A stretch of DNA of 11,738 bases from the NCBI GenBank assembly GCA_021850555.1, contig JAJZLX010000291.1, positions 1-11,738 on the forward strand, in the 5' to 3' direction. The stretch comes from Pseudomonadota bacterium. Lineage in GTDB: Bacteria; Pseudomonadota; Gammaproteobacteria; Steroidobacterales; Steroidobacteraceae. This document shows positions 6,194 through 11,738 of this stretch, piece by piece. Every line of letters begins with the position of its first letter. The first letter of the stretch is position 1. Below the pieces are notes generated by a model. That model worked only from the letters and a program-made list of their open reading frames with translations, was not told the origin of the DNA and ran no database searches. The position numbers and the translations under genes are program-made.

Positions 6194-6664
6194 ATGACCT
6201 CCTTCCAGATAGTCGGTCTTCCGCTTGAAAGATTCCGACCGCTGTTCGCTCTTTCAGATCCCGCGCTGGCCGAACGGAACGTGCACCGCGTGATCGCCTC
6301 AAAAAAGCCGGGCTACCCATGTCGAGTCAGTCTCGCTGACGCTGAAATTGGTGAAGAACTCCTATTGCTTTCCTTTGAGCATCAGCCTGCGATGTCACCA
6401 TACAGGTCGTCTGGGCCGATCTTCGTGCGAAAAGCTGCGGTGGAAGTCAGGATCGCAACTGGTGTCGTTCCGGACTATGTTCGTATCCGTTTGATATCCG
6501 TGCGCGCGTATGACTCGACGCATCTAATGACCGACGCCATCATCTGCGCGGGCACCGATACGGCGTCTGCAATTCAAAGAATGTTCAGCTCTAAGGAAGT
6601 CGCGTACATCCACTTGCATAACGCGAACCGAGGATGTTTTTCGTGCGCTGTCAATCGCGCTTAG
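6194..6664 (+). CDS. DUF1203 family protein
   Basis: A 156-residue protein of a small conserved bacterial family of unknown function. The start at ATG 6194 is preferred: a GGGGTG ribosome binding site lies 7-8 nt before it and MTSFQIVGLPLERFRPLF is the usual N-terminus. Family-typical stretches follow: KPGYPCRVSLADAEIGEELL, LLLSFEHQPAMSPYRSSGPI, an IRLISVRAYDSTHLMTDA core, and the C-terminal VAYIHLHNANRGCFSCAVNRA. There are no membrane segments or signal peptide, so it is probably cytosolic. It precedes a PLP-dependent decarboxylase on the same strand by 108 bp, so they may share a transcript, though a separate promoter fits in the gap. No biochemical role can be given. Confidence 0.8.
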   Translation: MTSFQIVGLPLERFRPLFALSDPALAERNVHRVIASKKPGYPCRVSLADAEIGEELLLLSFEHQPAMSPYRSSGPIFVRKAAVEVRIATGVVPDYVRIRLISVRAYDSTHLMTDAIICAGTDTASAIQRMFSSKEVAYIHLHNANRGCFSCAVNRA

Positions 6665-6772
6665 CTCCGAGCCGACTGATCGTAAACCTGGCGAAAATGC
6701 TAGCCGCAAGATACAGAGAGTCGTCAACGAGGCGGATCGCAATTCTGTGAACTACTAATGCATGGAGCCATC

Positions 6773-8185
6773 ATGAACGATATTGAGGAAGTACTGGCGC
6801 GAACCCAAAAGCATGCCGTCCAATACCTGACCAGCCTCGACCAACGGCCAGTCAATGCGACAGCGACCCTTACCGACCTTCAGCGTCGGCTCGACGTGCC
6901 GCTGACGCGTGCAGGCGTGGGTGCTGGTCGAGTCATTGATGATCTCGTCGCTGCAACTGAAGGAGGACACCTGGGGTCGGCCGGAGGACGTTTCTTCGCC
7001 TGGGTCATCGGCGGAGCACTGCCGTCGGCGCTTGCGGCCGACTGGTTAGTGTCGACTTGGGACAACAACGCCGCGCTCTACGCTTGTGGTCCTGCATCTG
7101 CCGTCGTCGAGGAAGTCGCAGGCCGTTGGATCAAGGATCTGCTCGGCTTGCCCGCATCCGCATCCTACGCATTTACGACGGGATGCCAGATGGCGCACCT
7201 GACGTGTCTCGCTGCGGGGCGTCACGCATTGCTTGGCGCTCGCGGTTGGAACGTGGAGGAGAGGGGTCTCTGCGGCGCTCCGAGCATTCGTGTACTCGCG
7301 AACGAAAACAGTCACGGCTCCGTGACCCGAGCGCTTCGGTTTCTCGGTCTCGGTTCTCGTAGCCTCGAACCGCTCCTCACCGATTTCGACTTCCGGATAG
7401 CGCCTCATACGTTGGAGGCGACGTTGCGACAGTCCGAGGAGCCAACTGTCGTCGTTCTTAATGCTGCCGATTTGAACGTCGGTGCGGTCGATCCGTTCCG
7501 CGAACTTATTCCAAAGGCGAAGGCGGCACGAGCCTGGGTACATGTGGACGGAGCCTTTGGGCTGTGGGCACGAGCAAGCGAGCGCCAGCGGCATTGGGTG
7601 GACGGAATCGAACGAGCCGATTCCTGGGCTACCGACGCTCACAAGTGGCTCAACACGCCCAAGGATATAGGGATCGCGATTGTCGCAGACCCCGCGGCGC
7701 ACAAAGAGGCGATGGCAATAAGTGCGTCCTACATATCATCGGCCGGCGACGCACGCGATCCAATGGATTGGACGCCCGATTGGACGCGCCGCGCCCGTGG
7801 CTTCCCGGTATACGCAGCCCTGCGCGAATTGGGACGGGACGGTCTGGCAGACCTGATCGATCGGTGTTGCGGCTGTGCTGCGCAACTGACGAGCGGGCTC
7901 GCCGCACTGCCTGGTGTGGAGTTGGTGGCGCCGCCGACGCTGAATCAGGGTCTAGTGCGATTTCTAGACTGCCGTCCCAACGCGACTGCGGCAGATCACG
8001 ACGCGAGGACGGACTGTGTCATCGAGGCAATCAATCGTGAAGGCACTGCGTTTTTTAGCGGAACGACCTGGAAGGGGCATCGCGCGATGCGCATTAGTGT
8101 TGTCAATGGGCGGACAAATGTTCGAGACGTGGAACGTACGCTCAAAGCCGTGGCAGACGTACTCGAATCCGACCATTTGAAGTGA
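6773..8185 (+). CDS. Group II PLP-dependent decarboxylase family protein
   Basis: A 470-residue fold-type I PLP enzyme of the aromatic amino acid / glutamate decarboxylase family. The start at ATG 6773 is chosen for the GGAG five bases upstream; ATG 6758 and 6762 are alternatives. Landmarks: GPASAVVEEVAGRWIKDLLG and FTTGCQMAHLTCLAAGRHAL (phosphate-binding region), NENSHGSVTRA with His181 stacking on the ring, WVHVDGAFG with Asp259 binding the pyridine nitrogen, and TDAHKWLNTPKD with Lys291 as Schiff-base lysine. The His-Asp-Lys spacing (78 and 32) closely matches pig DOPA decarboxylase (192/271/303). The lysine motif is DAHKW rather than the common NPHKW, and the Asp motif DGAFG rather than DAAYA, so it sits in a divergent branch. 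The reaction could be decarboxylation of an unidentified amino acid or another PLP reaction. Codon use is GC-rich and the frame is intact. Confidence 0.87.
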   Translation: MNDIEEVLARTQKHAVQYLTSLDQRPVNATATLTDLQRRLDVPLTRAGVGAGRVIDDLVAATEGGHLGSAGGRFFAWVIGGALPSALAADWLVSTWDNNAALYACGPASAVVEEVAGRWIKDLLGLPASASYAFTTGCQMAHLTCLAAGRHALLGARGWNVEERGLCGAPSIRVLANENSHGSVTRALRFLGLGSRSLEPLLTDFDFRIAPHTLEATLRQSEEPTVVVLNAADLNVGAVDPFRELIPKAKAARAWVHVDGAFGLWARASERQRHWVDGIERADSWATDAHKWLNTPKDIGIAIVADPAAHKEAMAISASYISSAGDARDPMDWTPDWTRRARGFPVYAALRELGRDGLADLIDRCCGCAAQLTSGLAALPGVELVAPPTLNQGLVRFLDCRPNATAADHDARTDCVIEAINREGTAFFSGTTWKGHRAMRISVVNGRTNVRDVERTLKAVADVLESDHLK

Positions 8186-8783
8186 CGAATGCGGGTCGAA
8201 TTCTTGTAACCCCAAAGCTGCCGGGCGCGACTACCAGGAATGGGTCGAGAGTTGCCGGTTCCAACTAGAGCGTAGACGAGACCGAAATGCCCCGACGTCT
8301 GCCGTGCGGGACACGAATCGCTACGTGCGAGCTGACGTCGGCTGAGCATCCAGGGGCTTGGTAGACGCCCCCGGAAGGTCGTTGGATAGCCCTGTCTGAG
8401 GGCTGGGCTCAGCGTTGTGAGGCGGCTGTGGATCCTCGAGGATAGCCACATCCACGGGCTCCATCGTGCGCCTGTTGCGCAGCGGTGTCTGGGTGGCGCG
8501 GGTCCCACGGGCCGGGAATGACGCGTCAGGGCCGCATCTGGCGACGGCCAGCAATGGAAATCGCTCGAGCGAACGCCACAGCGCTCCCGAATCTTGGATA
8601 TTCCGCGTCTGGGTATCCACCTCGCGGCCTACGACGCGAACTCTTGTGCCAAGTCCGCCTCTCGCCCCTAAAACCGCGCGGTTTGTGTTTCCGCTACCAA
8701 ACTCTCTCGATCGCGCGATTGTTGCCGGAAACCTCAGTCGATCACATATGATTTTCGGGTTGGTCTGTCCCCGCGCCTGCGAG
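8186..8783. other. 598-bp stretch without convincing gene
   Basis: Overlapping open frames exist on both strands (for example 8321-8620 minus and 8466-8825 plus) but none has a ribosome binding site, a family motif or a natural-looking residue distribution. No clear terminator with a T-run follows the decarboxylase. The stretch may hold decayed coding or IS sequence that is no longer recognisable. Confidence 0.4.
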
Positions 8784-9356
8784 TCACTGGCCGGGTTGTG
8801 GGCTCACCGTAGTCGCTTCGGGTAACCGAGGCAGCCCAATTCCGCGGACGAGCAACCAGGACCCTGTGGCGATTTCAAAAGTCCCAACGAGGATGTGACA
8901 GTTCGGCGCAATACTGGAAGCAGTTGGAAAGACGATGATCGTCAACGAGCTGAACAGCGCGACAACTGAACCAAGGAGTCCCCACCACGCGAGGACCCTC
9001 GGTACATAGCGAGATTTGAGCAGTAGGTAGCAAAACAACGTCGACCCCAGAGCGTAGAAGACGAGACCGATAGCGAACTCCGCACCCTGAGCGCCAAGGT
9101 ATATGCTCGCGAGCGTCTGCAGCTGACCGACCGAAAAGGCAGCCAAGCGATCGGAATGGCTCAGGATGTGTACTACAATCATGCTGTTCAGAGTCATGTG
9201 CCCAAGGATCACAGCCTCTCCGAGCCGCCAGAAGGCAGCTAACAGGGCGGTGGCCGATCCCACCGGCTTGAGCATCACATAGAATGCGACCGCGAAAGCG
9301 GCGTTGCCGGCGCCGCCAATAAGGTCAGTGGCGATCCCGACACGAAACAGGCGCAC
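8784..9356 (-). CDS. DUF4386 family membrane protein, N-terminally truncated
   Basis: A 190-residue hydrophobic protein. After RLFRVGIATDLIGG there are about five membrane helices: GNAAFAVAFYVMLKPV, a pair around AAFWRLGEAVILGHM and NSMIVVHIL, EFAIGLVFYALGSTLFCYLL, and VLAWWGLLGSVVALFSSLTI, then a last one near ILVGTFEIATGSWLL. These fit DUF4386, inner-membrane proteins of unknown function. The family likeness continues upstream of the GTG at 9356 (HGNAIAQTAHNILAS), but that stretch has no start codon, and the usual first segment with an ARIAGLLYL-type helix is missing; the frame closes at a TAG at 9450-9452. No ribosome binding site precedes the GTG. The gene has probably lost its 5' end and promoter and may be a pseudogene. 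Confidence 0.7.
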   Translation of the reverse strand: MRLFRVGIATDLIGGAGNAAFAVAFYVMLKPVGSATALLAAFWRLGEAVILGHMTLNSMIVVHILSHSDRLAAFSVGQLQTLASIYLGAQGAEFAIGLVFYALGSTLFCYLLLKSRYVPRVLAWWGLLGSVVALFSSLTIIVFPTASSIAPNCHILVGTFEIATGSWLLVRGIGLPRLPEATTVSPQPGQ

Positions 9357-9516
9357 CGATGCGAGAATGTTGTGAGCGGTTTGCGCGATTGCGTTGCCGT
9401 GTTGATTCTCTGTACCGGGCAGTCCGTGCCAACGCGCTGATCGCCAGCGCTACCGTTTAACCGCGTCAAACAATACCGTATAGCCTAGGATCATCGGGCA
9501 CCGGTTCGATTGCCCA

Positions 9517-9532
9517 GAGGTCCGGAGACCTC
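9517..9532 (-). terminator. Small hairpin downstream of the HExxH gene
   Basis: GAGGTC and GACCTC form a 6-bp stem; on the minus strand the loop is TCCG. It lies 12 bp past the stop of the HExxH protein, in the position of a terminator, but no T-run follows, so intrinsic termination would be weak. Confidence 0.25.
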
Positions 9533-9543
9533 CGAAAGCGTAC

Positions 9544-10875
9544 TCAACGCGTCGTGGAGCGCCGGAGCGCGACGATGAAGGAACCCGGCTTCGAGGGGTC
9601 CGAGATGATCTTCGCGTTGCTGGAAAGCGTCAACACCCAGCCGCGTCCGTGTAGTGTCCGTCCGGAAAGCGTCCGGGGCGCCGCCACGGTGAGCGCGCTG
9701 AATTTCGGGTCAATCAGCGCATCTCCGTGGGACACGGCGATTCTGCCCCAGGGGGCGCTCACCGTGACGCGGTGGTAGACCGAACCGTAGCGGCCCAGGC
9801 GATTCAGGGTGCTGGGGTTGAAGCTGATCTTGAACCGCTTCATCGGCAACTGGAGCGTCCTGCCGGTGACGAGCTCAGCGCGGAACCGGGCGTCACGAAT
9901 CGCCTGCCTCGCCGCGCGCGCCGTTTCCTGACGCTCGATTTCGGCGCCGCCATAGCGCATCAGAATGGCCCGGGCCTCGGGCGCCGACGGCTTCACGACT
10001 GAAATGTGATAGGCGTGCGCCGCAAGCCCAGCCAGCGAGGTGCTCAGTGTCACCGTGTGTCGCCAGTCCGGCTGGACCGCATCGAGCAGTTCCGAATACG
10101 CCGGCCCGATGGCAAAGAAGAACGTGCGCGCGTAACTCGGTGCGTTCTCGACGAATTTCAAATCGTGCAGCGTATAGGCCATGCGGCGCGAGGGTGGCAA
10201 TCCCACATCGATGCCGGTCGATTCCGCGAGACCTTCCATGATGTCGAGCACATGCTCCGGCAACACCGTCGACGGGAGAATCGAGTGACGGTAAGCGCGC
10301 ATCTCCAGCGCATCCGACAGAGCCTTCTTCCGGGTCGCACCTGTCGAGGTCAATGCGGTGCGCAGCGCATGGATTTCGCCACGCAGCCAGATTCGGCCGG
10401 TCTCTGTATCGAGCGCCGGATCGCCCGAGATCATTATGTGGGCATTCGCGGCGCCGTGGACGACGAAGCCGAGCTTCGGCTGAATGCGATGAAAGGACTC
10501 ATGCATGAGGTTGACCGCCTGCTGGCTTGCACTGCCCTCGGGAGGCCAGGTCACTTGCGCAAAGCGAATGCCCTTGTACTCAAAGGGCGCATTGGCGATC
10601 GGCTCGTTCGGCGACAGCATGAACCGGTAGAACTTGCCGCTTCGCTTCGCACCCGGCACCGGCACGTTCGTGATCGCAGCGCCCGTGTGCGGATCGGCGA
10701 GCATCAGTGGGCCGCAAAGGGATACGCCCCAGAGGTGGCCTGCATCCGCGCTGCACAGCGCGTGCGCCTGTGCAAAGACGGTGCTCGCCCTGGCAACCGG
10801 AATGGTAGGCGTGGCTGCTGCACACAGGGCAGGAAGTACCCAAAGGACCGATGCGAGCACGACCGAATTCTTCAT
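9544..10875 (-). CDS. Secreted HExxH zinc metalloprotease-like protein, function unknown
   Basis: A 443-residue protein. ATG 10875 is chosen because AGGGG lies six bases upstream and the protein then starts with a signal peptide (MKNSVVLASVLWVLPALCAAA; cleavage probably around the AAA-TP site). The frame is open further upstream to 11088, but that leader is non-coding in character. NLMHESFHRIQ places HExxH at residues 125-129. DIMEGLAESTG follows about 85 residues later, with Glu214 as likely third zinc ligand (gluzincin pattern HExxH...EGLAE). Two cysteines (41, 54) in the mature N-terminal part could form a disulfide. The C-terminal 120 residues look strand-rich, with TVSAPWGRIAVSHGDALIDP. 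It would act in the periplasm or outside the cell. I do not recognise a named family, and the substrate is unknown. It precedes the DUF4386 gene on the same strand with no operon-like spacing. Confidence 0.72.
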   Translation of the reverse strand: MKNSVVLASVLWVLPALCAAATPTIPVARASTVFAQAHALCSADAGHLWGVSLCGPLMLADPHTGAAITNVPVPGAKRSGKFYRFMLSPNEPIANAPFEYKGIRFAQVTWPPEGSASQQAVNLMHESFHRIQPKLGFVVHGAANAHIMISGDPALDTETGRIWLRGEIHALRTALTSTGATRKKALSDALEMRAYRHSILPSTVLPEHVLDIMEGLAESTGIDVGLPPSRRMAYTLHDLKFVENAPSYARTFFFAIGPAYSELLDAVQPDWRHTVTLSTSLAGLAAHAYHISVVKPSAPEARAILMRYGGAEIERQETARAARQAIRDARFRAELVTGRTLQLPMKRFKISFNPSTLNRLGRYGSVYHRVTVSAPWGRIAVSHGDALIDPKFSALTVAAPRTLSGRTLHGRGWVLTLSSNAKIISDPSKPGSFIVALRRSTTR

Positions 10876-10996
10876 TGATACCCCTGTTGACGGATCACCC
10901 ACCCGTTCTCGCTGGAGCGGTGAGGTGCCAACGGCCGATCTTACGCCGGGCGATGACGGGCGCCCCCCAGAATGGACTGATAGACGAACCCGTCCG
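10876..10996 (-). other. Upstream region of the HExxH gene
   Basis: These ~120 bp lie between the ribosome binding site of the HExxH gene and the presumed IS66 end. No strong -35/-10 pair stands out on the minus strand. If the IS66 element inserted here, it may have displaced part of the native promoter. Confidence 0.3.
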
Positions 10997-11020
10997 GTAA
11001 TGCGCGTCTTGCCTGACGCA
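10997..11020 (+). repeat. Probable IS66-family terminal inverted repeat
   Basis: GTAATGCGCGTCTTGCCTGA begins at 10997, about 40 bp past the end of the IS66 transposase gene. IS66-family elements end in inverted repeats starting GTAA, located close behind tnpC. The partner repeat and the 8-bp target duplication lie outside the window, so this is placed by sequence start and position only. Confidence 0.55.
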
Positions 11021-11038
11021 TGATCGTACTCCAGATTG

Positions 11039-11738
11039 TTAAAGAGCGCACCCGCCGACTGGGGCGGCACTGAGTTTGGCAAATTCATCGGGCGTCGGCA
11101 GCTGTAAGGCTTTGTTGCGCGCGTGGCTGAGGATGTGGGTCAGATACGTCAGCGGATTGATCCTGTTCGCCTTGCATGACTCGACCAGTGAATAGTAGAT
11201 CGCCGCGGCGTGTCCGGCCCGCTCGGAGCCCACGAAGAGAAAGGCTTTTCGCCCGACGGCCACTGCTCTCATGCAGCGCTCGGCGTAATTGTTCGAGGCA
11301 TCCAGATGCCCCGCTTCAGTGAACTTCGTCAAGGCAGTCGAGTTCCTCAACGCGTAGTGCACCGCTTCCCCCAGGCTGTCCTTCGGCAGCACCGAGTGCA
11401 CGGCGTTGTCGAGCCAGGTCTTGAATTTGGTGAGCAACGGGACCGTTCGCTCCTGTCTCGCCCGCAGCCGCTCCTCATCGGTGAAACCCTTGATCTGCCG
11501 CTCGATGCGGAAGAGTTCCTTGTAGAACGCCAGCGCCTCATGGGGTCGGCCTGGGCTCTTCAGCAGATCGGCCGCTTCCACGAAGCGTCGGCGCGCATGC
11601 ACATTGCAGGCAACTTCCATGATCTTCCCGCTGAGGTAAAGCGGATCGTACCCGGGATAGGCATCGGCCTGCAGGTAGCCGCGGTAGTCCTTCAGGAACG
11701 TCAGGGGCGCATCCCGGCCGCAGGATTTGGAGAACTCG
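11039..11738 (-). CDS. tnpC: IS66-family transposase TnpC, C-terminal part (continues past window)
   Basis: The frame is open from the window edge to a stop at 11039, giving about 232 residues. Text near the edge, FLKDYRGYLQADAYPGYDPLY, is the hallmark segment of the DDE_Tnp_IS66 domain, followed by EVACNVHARRRFVEAAD. Later come LFRIERQIKG, the VLPKDSLGEAVHYALRN block, and DASNNYAERCMRAVAVGRKA, which carries the catalytic Glu. FVGSERAGHAAAIYYSLVES, CKANRINPLTYLTHIL and a short tail close the protein, as in full-length IS66 transposases. Nothing in the visible part is broken. The first catalytic Asp and the tnpA/tnpB partners would lie beyond 11738. A GTAA-starting repeat just after the stop suggests that this end of the element is complete. 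Confidence 0.9.
   Translation of the reverse strand, partial: EFSKSCGRDAPLTFLKDYRGYLQADAYPGYDPLYLSGKIMEVACNVHARRRFVEAADLLKSPGRPHEALAFYKELFRIERQIKGFTDEERLRARQERTVPLLTKFKTWLDNAVHSVLPKDSLGEAVHYALRNSTALTKFTEAGHLDASNNYAERCMRAVAVGRKAFLFVGSERAGHAAAIYYSLVESCKANRINPLTYLTHILSHARNKALQLPTPDEFAKLSAAPVGGCAL

Noticed and set aside
7046..7702. Minus-strand frame inside the decarboxylase
   Set aside because: Complement of a well-supported PLP enzyme; no own motif or ribosome binding site.
8321..8825. Overlapping frames on both strands in the gap after the decarboxylase
   Set aside because: No family motif, no ribosome binding site, and Arg/Pro/Ser-rich composition typical of chance frames in GC-rich DNA.
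10006..10878. Plus-strand frame of 290 codons
   Set aside because: Antisense to the HExxH protein; rich in Arg and His with no motif, while the minus strand has a signal peptide, ribosome binding site and zinc motif.

Overview
This window looks like an accessory, insertion-sequence-rich stretch of a GC-rich proteobacterial chromosome or large plasmid. The gene families and the many transposase remnants would fit a gamma- or betaproteobacterium, but no housekeeping marker is present to fix the taxon. Fragments of at least six, probably seven, different transposable-element families lie within 11.7 kb, nearly all truncated or frameshifted. It is best read as a mobile-element graveyard with a few passenger or host genes between the wrecks.

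Layout. Positions 1-331 (minus) hold the N-terminal part of a class I SAM methyltransferase, cut at a CTAGCTAG sequence by what is probably the end of another IS at the window edge. Positions 360-1350 are the remains of a Tn3-family transposon: an intact serine resolvase (minus), a divergent and frameshifted tnpA start (plus), and a short res-like region between them with a 14-bp inverted repeat. At 1351 an IS21-family left end interrupts tnpA; its istA is frameshifted and stops near 2095, and no istB follows. Positions 2096-2350 contain a structure resembling domain V of a group II intron. A GNAT acetyltransferase (2465-2935) follows behind a good sigma70-like promoter. Positions 2995-3376 form a gene-free block of inverted repeats built on the unit CTCCGCATAA/TTATGCGGAG. 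Positions 3644-4034 are an IS1634-family transposase N-terminus, cut by an IS3-family element (4035 to about 5435, minus). That element is in turn fused to the C-terminal half of an ISL3-family transposase (5439-6056, plus).

The right half carries the non-mobile genes. A DUF1203 protein (6194-6664) and a group II PLP-dependent decarboxylase (6773-8185) lie on the plus strand 108 bp apart and may be cotranscribed. After about 600 bp with no convincing gene come two minus-strand genes. One is a DUF4386 membrane protein whose N-terminus is missing (8784-9356). The other is a secreted protein with an HExxH zinc-protease motif (9544-10875), intact with its own ribosome binding site. The window ends inside an IS66-family transposase (11039 to beyond the edge) whose terminal repeat seems to start at GTAA near 10997.

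No known defence or biosynthetic system is assembled here. The least explained parts are the CTCCGCATAA repeat block next to the acetyltransferase, the domain V-like RNA element, and the secreted HExxH protein.
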